Origin: Sabellastarte sp. h YS-2021
Lineage: Eukaryota; Annelida; Polychaeta; Sabellida; Sabellidae
Direction: 5' to 3'
DNA length: 64,000 nucleotides
Assembly: GCA_964017235.1 (NCBI GenBank)
Contig: OZ024929.1
Location: 113,693,793-113,757,792 of the forward strand
The notes beneath the pieces are model-generated. The model made no database searches. It was not told where the DNA came from and worked only from the letters and a program-made list of their open reading frames with translations. Positions 45,520 through 56,035 of this stretch are shown here, in pieces. Position numbers and translations under genes: made by a program. How positions within the stretch are numbered: position 1 is the stretch's first letter; each line of letters starts with the position of its first letter.

Positions 45520-47640
45520 AAGCTCACTTAAAGTGTCCATTTTGTCTACTTGAATATGTTTAACCAGTTTCATTTTAAAAAGTTAAAAACTCAGCAAGCA
45601 GAGGTATAACACACAAAAATAAGTTCTTAAAAGACTAAGATAGCCATAACATTATTAATATTCAAAATTTAAATAGACAGGCATTTCCTTTTAAAAATTC
45701 AAAGATTTCAGCTCTATAACCCACATAGTTTGACAGTTACTGGGCTTTAAAGTGGCATAATGTCCATAAATGGGGTTTCTGTGGGCATTTTACAATTGTT
45801 AAAGAGACCTTAGCAATTAAACTACAGATCTGAAACTTTTTGGGGGACATACATAACAAACAAAATTTATATATAATACAGTTTAAGACTTGTCACACTA
45901 AGCATTTCCAAATAACAGGGCAAAATACGGAAAAAATGTCCAAAAAGGCACTTGGGCGAGTGTCTATGGCCCTCATACACAGGTTAAATGTCTACTAAAA
46001 ACCTTGATTTTCGGCATATGTAAAAAGGACATAATAATGCATTCCCAGATGGGATTTCAGCTCCATCAATCACATAGTTTAACAGTCACAGGGCTTAAAG
46101 GTGGTAAAAAGTCCAAATATTGGGTCTCTGTGGGCCTTTTAGAGATCTCGATGTGGCTTTCAAATTAAAGCTTCAGACTTAAAATTTGTTACATACTTAG
46201 ATTACACATAGAATATGTATCTAATAAAGTTTGAAACTTCTCAGACTTACCATTTCCAAGTTACAGAGCAAAATATGTGAAAAATGTCTTAAAAGGGTCA
46301 GTCAGGTGGGTGTTTAAGGTCCTCATACACAGGTTAAATGTCTACTTGAAGCCTTGATTTTTGGCACATGTAAAAAGAACATAATAATGTATTCCCAGAT
46401 GAGATTTCAGCTCTATCAGTCACATAGTTTAACAGTCACAGGCCTTAAAATTGGCAAAAAGTACAAATACTGGGTCTTTATGGGGCCTTCTAGAGACCTA
46501 AATGTGGCCTTCAAATTAAAGCTTCAGACTTAAAATTTGTCACATACTAAGATTACACATAGAATATGCATCTAATACAGTTTGAAACTTCTTAGACTTA
46601 CCATTTCCAAGTTACAGGGAAAAATATGTGAAAAATGTCTAAAAATGGTCACTCGGGTGGGGATTTATGGTCCTCATACACAGGTTAAATGTCTTCTTAA
46701 AGCCTTAATTTTTGGCACATATATAAATAACATACTAATATCTTCCCAGATAGGATTTGAGCTCTATCAGTCACATAGTTTGACAGTCACAGGGCTTAAA
46801 AGTAGCAAAAATTCCAAATATTGGGTCTTTGGGAGCCTTTTAGAGACCTCAATTTGACCTTGAAAATTAAAGCTTCAGACTTAAAATCTGTTACATTGTA
46901 AGATTACACACAGAATATATATCTAATACAGTTTGAAACTTCTCAGACTTACCATTTCCAAGTTACAGGGAAAAAGATGTGAAAAATGTCTTATAAGGGT
47001 CACTCGGGTGGGTGTTTATGGTCCTGATACACAGGTTAACTGTCTATTAAAGGCCTAAATGTTGGGGCACATATAAGAAAACACACAGATATATTCCCAG
47101 ATGATATTTAACTTAGATGAGAGACATAGTTTGAAAGCTACAGTGCTTGAAAGTGGCAAAAAGTGCATAAATTGGGTCTCTGTGGGCACTTTTGAGACCT
47201 TAAGTCGACCCCTTTGGGTAAACCTACAGCCCTAAAATTTTCTACAGACAAGGATTACATATCAAAGTTATACCTAGCGCAGTTTGAGACTCATCAGAAT
47301 TACCACTTCCAAATTATAGGGCAAAATATGTGAAAAGTATAGCAAAAAATCCCTAAGTGGGGGTATTTATGGGCCTCAAACACAATTTTCTCCTCAACTT
47401 AAAGTCGTGATTTTCGGCACATGTACTAAGAACATATTAATGTGTTGTCAGGTAAAATTTCAGCCAGCTGAGCATCATAGTTTGTGACCTACAGGGCTCT
47501 AAGTGGCCAAAATTCCAATTTCTGACCTTAAGGTGGCCATAAGTTATTTTTTACTGGGAGTTTAAGGTCACCTTAAAATAGGGATCTTCCTTTGGGCACC
47601 CTTAACATGAGTACCAAGTCTGAAAAAAAATATTAATTTG
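45520..47640 (+). repeat. 351-bp tandem array (about 5-6 units)
   Basis: The CCTCATACACAGGTTAAATG landmark lies at 45,971, 46,321, 46,672, 47,023 and (degenerate) 47,374, a spacing of 350-351 bp. Units also share TTCCCAGATNNGATTTCAGC, CACATAGTTT(A/G)ACAGTCACAG and CTTACCATTTCCAAGTTACAG. No stop-free frame runs through all copies. Confidence 0.9.
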
Positions 47641-50600
47641 TTTTTGAGTTATCGCGTCCACAAGGAAAATGCCCTGAAAAAATCAGGAAAACAGGAGCTC
47701 AAGATACTTGAACTGCTCATGTGAACAGACAGTGTGAGACTGAATGACAAAGAACAGCATTCGTCTGTGGAGAAGAGCTGAAAGAATCAGGAAAGTGGAA
47801 TCTGAGAGACCACTGGAATCAGTTGACCTCCCACTGGCAAGTGGAGGGATCTGGAAGTAAGAGTGAAAATTTGAGTAAAACAAACTCTTATCTCCTGAAG
47901 GACACCATAATAGAGGTTGAGGCTGAGCCTCTACCTCTGGAAGGCATTCCACCATCAGAATGTTGGAACCCGGAAAGGAACCACATCCTTAAAGCACTAA
48001 GTTAGAGAGAAAAACTCCCTGGATGGGAGGAAAAAAGGTCTTAATTGGTGTGCCTCAAGAGGCTAATGCAGATAGCTTAAAAGAGGCACCTTGAGTAAGA
48101 GCCACATGAAAAGCTTCTGCTTCATAATACTGTTATATGTGAGAAGAAATGGTCTCCCAAGAGAGACACCACAAGAAACAGCATAAGACCAAAATAGGAC
48201 CAATTTACCCTACTAAGTGACTAAGCACAAGTGAGGGAAATGGATGAAGAAATCTCTCAAAATAAAGTGCAAAGATGGCTGAAAAAAGGCCATAGATCAA
48301 CCAGCTAAAATGGAGCTAGAAGACCCATTGAACAGATGTCCAAAGAATGGTGGATGAAAAAGACCACTGAGAAAGAATTGCCTTGTCAATCAACTTGAAT
48401 AAGTGATCAACAAAACAGGACTAAAGGAAAAAATCCCACAGAAATAAGGACCCTAAGGTCCATCTCAGATCTCCCCTAATAGCAGAGGAACTCTACCTAG
48501 GGAAGAGAAGGTCTTAAGAACCCCATCAGGCTAGATCCCAGGTCCGGAAACCTGAGCAAATCAACCCAAAAAAACCCCCTGAAGAGGATTTTGTACCTGG
48601 CAAAACTAAGTTATAGAAGGAAAATTGGGTAATTACCCAACCTACAAAACTTAGAATAAGAAGATCCCAAAATGAATGAGTGACAGAAAGTAAGTATCTG
48701 GCCTCATGAAGGAACTTCTAAGCCTGGAAAAGTGGTTGATTTAGAGAAAAATAAGACTGATCAAAAGGAAAGAGCAGTCAAATTTATTCCCTAATTCTGT
48801 TAGACAGGAAGCTTGAAAATCTTCTGAGGAGAAGATTAAAGGATGAAGTCCTAAGCACCCATATAGTCCAACAGACTGGCACCAAAAAGTTGGAATAGGG
48901 TTCCTGAAGTCTACCTAAAGGTTAACTGTAGACAGAGGAACCCCCAACATACCCAAAAAGGAGATGTGCCCATTGATCGTCAGGTCTAAAAAATGGTGAA
49001 AACACAAAAGAAAGCTGTTGAGTAACAGAAGATTTCCACCAAACCCCAAACAAAAATTTTCTAGATTTAGAAAAAATATTGGAGGAGAGTTAAGGAAGTA
49101 GCAAAATCAGTTGGATTCAACTGATAAACTCTTCTAAGGGACCCAGAACATGAATGGTCTTGAGAAGGTAATCCCAGTCCAAAAAGCAGTCTGATTAGAC
49201 TGAAGCCTAGGCACAAAAGAGGCCAAAGGACTAAAAATGGACTGAGAAACCAAATGACCAATTGACATAAAATTGGAATGTAGGAAACCAGCAACAGTGA
49301 AATGGATCTCCAAAAGGTGGAAGACAAAGTCCTCCCCAGAAGCCGTAAACCCCCAACCTCCAAAATTGAAGGTGGAGAAAGGCTAAAATGGAGACCCTAG
49401 GCTCAGAATTGAACCCCAAAACACTGAAACCAGGATCTGAATTCCAGAAATGTCAAATGAAAGGGCCTGTACAAGTAAAGAACCGTGAATGGTAGGTAGT
49501 AGATACCGTAATGTTACGCTATGAAAAATGTGTTAACAATTGAAATTATTACACATTATGCTCTGACATAATAATATTCAAAGAAATATATAGAAGGAAT
49601 GTAAAAACAAACCTGGAAATGCTGTAATCACTATGAAAATGAATATTTTCTGACAACCGATCGGTTGACCTCCATTTTGGATGTGACGTCATCGTCACGT
49701 GACCTGGTGAATGATTCGTAAAAAGCTCAAAAATATGGTCAATATACGCGGTGAAATGAAGAATTATAATAAACCGTGAATTATAATGCCTGTATAAGTG
49801 CATGTCGGATTGCCTTTGGAGATATTCATTTCCTTTGTAAATTAATTCTTTTTATGCACTTCTACAGGCATGACCAGATGAGCGATAATACGAATTATGA
49901 AGAAATACGTAAAATATTGCCCAAAGTATACAATAAATTCACCAGAAATTGAAGTAAAAGGTAAATAAAATGGAGGAAAAGTGAATAAAACAGCAAAGAA
50001 GTACTCACAGAGCTTCAAAAACGTGTAAAAGTGAATTAGGTCACCAGGGGTCAAAGGTAGCAAGTATATAGGTTTAAAGAGGGTCTCCCCTCATATATTT
50101 AAATTCTATGTACGGTGTACGTGGCGGTCACCGAACGCCAAGCCACGCCTACCCAAGTGTTTTCATATGGTATAGTATATTTACATTTTTATGAAATAAA
50201 AATTTGTGTTTTAGAAGACTTAATGCTCTCAAGAAAGTCTCTAGTATATATTGCCAATTAAAACAGAAGTCTATAGATATCAGGGTTCTACCTGAAGGGG
50301 GGTTAACTAAAACACAATTTACAAATATTTTAAATTCATGAGAAATTCAACATATATGATCAAAATTTGTCTCACCCATGGAAAGCCCAGGAACAGCAAG
50401 GTACTTCCAATGACAGCTGCTGAACTGTTCCCAACATAACTGAAAACCATTGGGACCACTGGCACACACTTTATCACAGCAGCTGAAATGATGAAGATGT
50501 AATACAGAAATGATGTGATGGTGCAATACCTTTATGAAATTGATTAGTAATAAACTTCCTTCAGTCTTTCAAGAGAAACTGAAAGCTATGACACTATGTC

Positions 50601-53307
50601 GAGTTTAACTACACCAATATATGACACTATGCGAATTTGACTACCATCGTTGTTATAAAATGTACAGACAGAATTTTCTCTAAATGTTCTACTAGCAAGG
50701 ACAAAATGGAATGCCAATTTAAGTTCTAAGGATGTAAGAAAGCAGTACAATCTACTGTTTAACCATCTATCATTAGAAGCACCTTTAAGTTTTAAACTCA
50801 ATGTCCAAGATGGGATGCTGGAGTTTCACTATTATACAATCATCCTCTGAGAAAGTACTGTTGTTATTAACTTCTTCTGGATAATTTATTAAGCAATTAT
50901 AACAAAAACATAAAACTCAGCATACATAAGGAAAACATGCAACTTACTATTAAATTTCAGCACACTATTAAATTTCTAGTTCATCTTGGCATGCCAAGTG
51001 TTTCCAAAACATCTGAAACAATAATACAGAAAGAGAACATTTTCATATCATTACAAAAGCCATTCATGTAAAGTATGCATGAAAACAATTTTCAGTAACT
51101 TAAAGCGCATGTAGTAATATAGCTAAAAATTAATGCGAGGTGAAAATATTTGTACAGTATTTGCCTGTTAGTACTTGTTATTGAGTGGAATTACTTCAAG
51201 AACAACTCTGTCGACCTAACTTTTACTTCTATCAATCTGTAAGTATTTGCCGACCAACTAATATGCAACACTTTCCTACATCCTATCAACTAACCGGTTT
51301 AATAGGACCCATAAAATGTGATTACTGAATAATGATAAGCAAAAACTTGCTTTGAAAATGCTATGCTTTGATAAATGTATGTTAAGGGCTGGAAAGAGAG
51401 GAATTTGTCCCAGAATGGTCAGGAACAAAATAAAAGGGTTATTTAGGGAGAAGCCTGACCCTGTTCTGGTTTTTGATAAATAGCCTGACACTGTTCTAGT
51501 TTTTGATAAATAGATGATATGAGGTACAAAAGTTCTTTGTGATTTTAACATTGCTTGGTTTATTGTTTATTTGGGTTTTTAACGTCACTTGGATTCTTCA
51601 TAATTCATATCGCCCATGAAAAACAAAGTAACAACAACTGCATCCAATTTTAGAAGATTTAATGCCTTCAGGATAGTCACTGGTAGACACTGCAAATTGA
51701 AATGAAAAACTATTCATTAGGATTCTACTTGAAGGGAGGGTAAATATACTTCAACTAGCAAATATTTTTAAATTCATGAGAATTTCAACAGATACCAAAA
51801 TTTGTCTCATCCATGAAAAACCAAGGAACAGCAAGGTACTCGCATTAGATTTTATCTAGACATGCCGCTCTGAAGTTAGTCTCTGGTAGATACTTTCTTG
51901 TGCAGATTTTTAGCTTGTCAAACCACTGAAAGGTAAAGGACAAATGTTTCATTATTTCTTCAAATATGCTAACTATAATAAGTGGATGAACAACTGGTTG
52001 ATTTGTGCTTTGCTAAAACAGCTACATCCTGTTATTAAATATGTTGTAAAATTAAAATGATTAAACACTGTATATCATGTAACACACAGAGTAGTGACAT
52101 GTAATGACGGTTAACTACATCTGTCTTAATACCTTTACTTATCTCAGTAACCTTAGACTGCATCTGTAACTACGTATAAACACCCTTATCTAGCAGTGGC
52201 TTTCTAGATTTCCTCACCTTGCAGTGGATTTTACTCAAGATGTAATTAACTGCCATAACATATGTGAAATTACATGCAACAAACTTAGTTCCTTTAAGAA
52301 AGTATTCACACTCAAATTCACCTTGTTTTTCTGAATCATGGGAATATATAATAAGGAAAGATACTTCCCATGAAAAATGCTGAACTGTTGTCACGATCAC
52401 TGAAAATCATTGGAAACATTTGCAGACTTCTTGTTTTGAGCAACTGAAACAAAGATGTAATACAGTATGGTTAGAATACATTCACTAAAATGATCGGTAA
52501 TACATTTGTCTTCAGAGTCGTTTCAAGGAAACTGAAAATTATGACAATGTACTAGCATGGACAAAACTGAATGTCTTTATCAGTTGTATGAATGGAGGAA
52601 AGCAGTGCAAACCAGTGTAAACCATCAGTCCTCAGAAGTAACTTCAAGTTTTAAACTCACAACCTCCAAGATGGGATGCTAGCGTTTCACTAAAAATGCA
52701 ACACCATTGCAACTTTTTATTGGATATTTAGCAATTATGAAACAAACATGAAACTTGGCACAAACAGGAAATATCCTCTTAAATTAGGAGGCCACTGCTG
52801 TTAAACTGATTGTTCATCTTGGCCTGACCTCCTGAATACATGATCATGATAGTGTATCCAAAACATCTGAATCATAAAAACAAGCCAACCTGGGTAGGCC
52901 TGAACCCCAGCCTTCAGTTACAACTTAATGGACACCAACATGGAGTTTTAGGAAAATGTAAGAAACAGTTTCAATTGTAGGAAGTATCATTGCTGAAGGG
53001 TGGGGGAACTATATTCCTGCCACTCCCCACATGGCATAGGGGATGACTGTAATTATTCAAACTCCTATCACATTCAATTATCAGGTCCACAGTGAGTATT
53101 TTCTCTTTAGCCAGTTTCTGGAAATTTCTGATTAGGTAAAAGTATTTTTCTGATCCCTTAAGGAATAACACATGAATAACGTGGGATTATGCATGGTTTT
53201 ATAACAAAAAGCAATATTAGCAACACCAAGGCAAAGCCCAAGTGTTTCTTATGAGCTATGAGTTAAAACCCTGCATAACCACACAATAGGAGTGTGTTAT
53301 TCCGATT

Positions 53308-53518
53308 CTAACATGATATTTCATATTTTTTTCAAATTTACTCCTTGTCTTCTTACTGTTTTGATGAATATTTGAAGTGCATAACCATCATAATTTGACT
53401 TTTAAAAAGTGAAGTGGGATTATCACCTACCGGTTATGCTCGGTTTTACACTAGTAAATTTTCGCGATTGACCAATCAGAATCGCGGACACAAGTGTGTC
53501 TTGTTAGAATTCAGATTC
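53308..53518. mobile_element. Degenerate MITE related to 60,523-60,706
   Basis: Starts ATTCTAACATGATA and ends GTCTTGTTAGAATT, with an interior containing ACCAATCAGAATCGCGGACAC. The copy at 60,523 has the corresponding blocks. Confidence 0.65.
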
Positions 53519-53542
53519 TATTATAGATTGATCATTGTTTAC

Positions 53543-53646
53543 CTTAATTACAGCAATATTTTCTGGTCAGCATTGTCAACTATGGGAGGTCACTTGGCAC
53601 TAATAAATCTACTTTCTCATTCAGAATCAGTTTTCACACAGCCCTC
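53543..53646 (-). other. Putative exon type c (splice-bounded segment)
   Basis: On the minus strand CTTCTCTTTCAG precedes and GTAAACAATG follows a 104-bp segment ending GCTGTAATTAAG. The homologous segment at 37,652-37,756 (105 bp) has TTCTGTTTCAG and GTAACCAAC. All three frames of this copy contain stops, so it would be noncoding or decayed. Confidence 0.35.
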
Positions 53647-53719
53647 CTGAAAGAGAAGTATACAAGCATTACCTGAGAATGCTCAAACTCTCACCCACAG
53701 GTAACATAACATGACATAT

Positions 53720-53935
53720 TTACATTTCTCTATAATATGCTATTTTAAAATAATGAGGTTTTAGTTTCTTTTTGAAAATGTCCAATGGAAGTTCAATGTT
53801 CCTGATATAATCTGGCAGTTCATTCCAATACTTTGGTGCCACAACACTGAAGGCACGGTCATCCATAGAGACGAGTTTTGATCTTTTTTCTTGTACCATG
53901 TATGATTTTCTTGCCAATCTTGTGGTGCGTTGATG
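53720..53935 (-). pseudogene. LINE RT protein, carboxy-terminal end
   Basis: Reads TTRLARKSYMVQEKRSKLV, then DDRAFSVVAPKYWNELPDYI and LPLDIFKKKLKPHYFKIAYY, the conserved carboxy-terminal end of CR1/L2-group LINE proteins. It is separated from the rest of the RT by the SINE. Skipping the SINE and one copy of its duplication keeps the frame. Confidence 0.85.
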
Positions 53936-53949
53936 TTGCTGGTATTTAA

Positions 53950-54183
53950 TTAATTTATTTACTTGGGGTTTTACGTTGCTTTCAACACTGTACCGGTCAT
54001 ATCACGACAGGTAGTTGGAAGGGCAGAGGAAACCAGTACATAGAGTTCGCTAGGGTTCTGTACTGTAAACTGCCGACCAACGGCAAGCAACTACCAGCTT
54101 TCCCACGTAAGGCCTTGACGGGGATCGAACCCCGGCCTCAGAGGTGGGAGGCGAGAGTGTTATCACTCTGCCACCGTGGCCCC
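53950..54183 (-). mobile_element. Full-length tRNA-derived SINE in the LINE
   Basis: On the minus strand: GGGGCCACGGTGGCAGAGTG (A box), GGGGTTCGATCCCCG (B box, close to the GGTTCGANTCC consensus), GTGGGAAAGCTGGTAGTTGC body, and tail AAGTAAATAAATTAA. A perfect 14-bp duplication TTGCTGGTATTTAA flanks it (53,936-53,949 and 54,184-54,197). It is the best-preserved copy of this SINE family in the window. Confidence 0.95.
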
Positions 54184-55047
54184 TTGCTGGTATTTAAGCA
54201 TTGATGTCAAATACGATGGTGCCTGTCGATTCAAACTCTTATATACTAGCAGATTTATTTTAAATTTGATCCGAAACCTAACAGGCAACCAGTGGAGCTG
54301 ATGCAGGTGAACCGATATAGAATCATGTTTCTTGACATTCAAAACTATGATGGCAGCCCAATTTTGTACTTTCTGCAACTTATGGATACGATATTGTGGG
54401 AGTTCAGCTAGGAGAGAGTTACAATAGTCCAATCTGGAAGATATGAGTGACTGTACTATTGTGTGTGTAGCAGACTTAGTCAGGTAAGGTCTTATTTGAA
54501 TGATGGACCTTAGGTAACCATAACAGGATCTACATATGGCATTTACTTGTTCCTTAAGAGATAGGTCTTGGTCAATGATTACTCCAAGGTTTCTGACAAA
54601 TGTGCTCGGCTTTATGTCAATACCAACTGCATTTAATGAGTCAATAATGACTTTGGAGCACTGTCTTTTTGTACCAGCAATTAAGAACTCTGTCTTTTCT
54701 TCATTTAGCTTGAGCCGGTTCTTAGACATCCAGCTGCTTATTTCAGATCTACACAAATAGAGTTGTTCTGCAGTTTGTTTTTGGTTTTCAAAATTACTTG
54801 GGTCAATTCGTTTATAAAGCTGTGTGTCATCAGCATACATGTGGAAAAGTATGTGAAACATTCTGATGATGATACCAAGAGGTAATGTATATTTGCAGTA
54901 GAGATCAGGCCCAAGACCTGATCCATGAGGCACACAGCATTCTAGAACCTTTTTATGAGATTCGCAGTCACCAACAACTACTGATTGAGTTCTTCCTGTT
55001 AAATAAGTTCTAAACCAGTCTAAAGCTTTGTCTTCAATTTGAAACAT
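54184..55047 (-). pseudogene. LINE reverse transcriptase, catalytic second half
   Basis: About 288 codons. DKALDWFRTYLTGRTQSV comes first, then FHMYADDTQLY with the catalytic YADD about 70 residues in, SSWMSKNRLKLNEEKTEFL, LGVIIDQDLSLKEQ, and the thumb region SSRLDYCNSLL and LHWLPVRFRIKFKINLLVYK. The usual glycine-rich SQGS-type motif before YADD reads VPHGSGLGPDLY. This frame and the next upstream one differ by a frameshift near 55,040. It encoded target-primed reverse transcription; it is inactive now. Confidence 0.9.
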
Positions 55048-55682
55048 TTTCTCAAGTCGGTGTCAAATGCAGCTGATAAATCTAGAAAACCCACAAGTAT
55101 CACTTTTTGATTATCTGCTTCCAATAGAAGGTCGTTCATGATTTTGATCAGAGCAGTCTCAGTGCTGTGGTGGCATCTGTATACTGATTGTGGATTTTCA
55201 CAGAGATTGTGACTGTTTGTGTGGTCAAGTAATTGGATTGAGACTGCTTTTTCAATTATCTTGGACAGAAAAGGCAAGTTAGATACTGGCCTAAAATTTT
55301 TGAGAGTAGGATCTGCATCTGTCTTTATTGGCAGAGGGGTAAGAACTGTATGTTTGAACCCCTCTGGCATTTCACCTTTTTTGAGTGACATGTTTATTAC
55401 TTTGCTAATACTGGTTAAAAGTATTTCAATACAGTCCTTCAGCAATGATGTTGGGATTTGATCAAGGCTACATGATTTTGGTGCAGCTGATAAGATTAAT
55501 TTTCTAATATCTTCATGGCTAAGAAGTCGGAAAGAAGTCAGTGGTGTTACATCAACAGTTTTGTCATACTCACTGAATTTACTAGTTGATGGAAACTTGG
55601 CTCTGATCTTCATGACCTTTTCTTCAAAATAGAAAAACCTTTTCTTGTCGGAATTTTTGCTTAGCTGTTCAGATGTTTTCAT
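55020..55682 (-). pseudogene. LINE reverse transcriptase, first half
   Basis: Contains SCSLDQIPTSLLKDCIEIL, MPEGFKHTVLTPLPIK, LKNFRPVSNLPFLSKIIEKA, CHHSTETALIKIMNDLL and FLDLSAAFDT with the first catalytic Asp. These are RT motifs 0 to 3 of CR1/L2-type LINEs. A frameshift right after AFDT moves into the next frame. Confidence 0.9.
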
Positions 55683-56035
55683 TGTACCAAGGATTAATGT
55701 TCCTATTGCCAGTCTTTTTCACTCTTAATGGAGCATGTTTGTCTAGAAGCCGAGATAGGCAGCTGTTGTATTGATTCACCAACTCATTGAGCTCAGTTTT
55801 TGGTTTTGTGACAATATCTGAGTTATGAAGGTCCTGTTTGAATCTGGTTACATCAATCCTGTTCAAAGGTCTGTAAGATTTTGGCGACTCTTTATGCTTG
55901 TGATTTGAGGAGTTGAGTTGGAAACACAATTGATGCATGGTCAGACAGGTAAGTTGAGATCTTAGGTGGATTATATATCAAAGACTCGGAATTTCTTATT
56001 ATCAAATCAAGCAGCATGATTTGCATGCTTCTTCA
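55669..56035 (-). pseudogene. LINE endonuclease tail and linker
   Basis: LLDLIIRNSESLIYNPPKIS and LSDHASIVF (SDH triplet) mark the end of an APE-type endonuclease at 56,020-55,930. A frameshift leads to RPLNRIDVTRFKQDL, LLDKHAPLRVKKTGNR and NPWYNENI. The basic linker normally found between WYN and the RT is missing, so there is an internal deletion at about 55,675. Confidence 0.8.

Larger units (their letters stand above)
41992..50204. mobile_element. 8.2-kb TIR element without recognisable transposase
   Basis: The left end (41,992-42,045; TTTTATTTCATAAAAATGTA, then ACCATATGAAAACACTTGGG) is the reverse complement of the right end (50,150-50,204). The right end continues inward with sequence that matches the centre of the adjacent palindrome (41,694-41,830). 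The interior has purine-rich segments (about 42,050-44,450 and 47,650-49,450) around a 351-bp tandem array. Short open frames show no known motif. It interrupts the large-unit array, which resumes at 50,215. Confidence 0.65.
50205..53698 (-). repeat. Large repeat units, copies 4 and 5
   Basis: Two rearranged copies. The first (about 50,215-51,300) jumps from the GAACAGCAAGGTACTT landmark straight to the CTGAACTGTT block, so it carries an internal deletion. The second (about 51,350-53,698) is fuller, with CACCCTTATCTAGCAGTGG at 52,182 and splice-like segments at 50,948-51,012, 51,844-51,924 and 53,543-53,646. The sequence stops at CACAGGTA, where the LINE begins. Confidence 0.75.

Noticed and set aside
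52180..52250. Minus-strand peptide KVRKSRKPLLDKG resembles the start of the bHLH domain of Hairy/E(spl) proteins
   Set aside because: The similarity covers about ten residues, arises from an internally duplicated CCACTGC(N)AGAT(A/G)AGG block, is not followed by the rest of the helix-loop-helix, and is broken in other copies of the unit.
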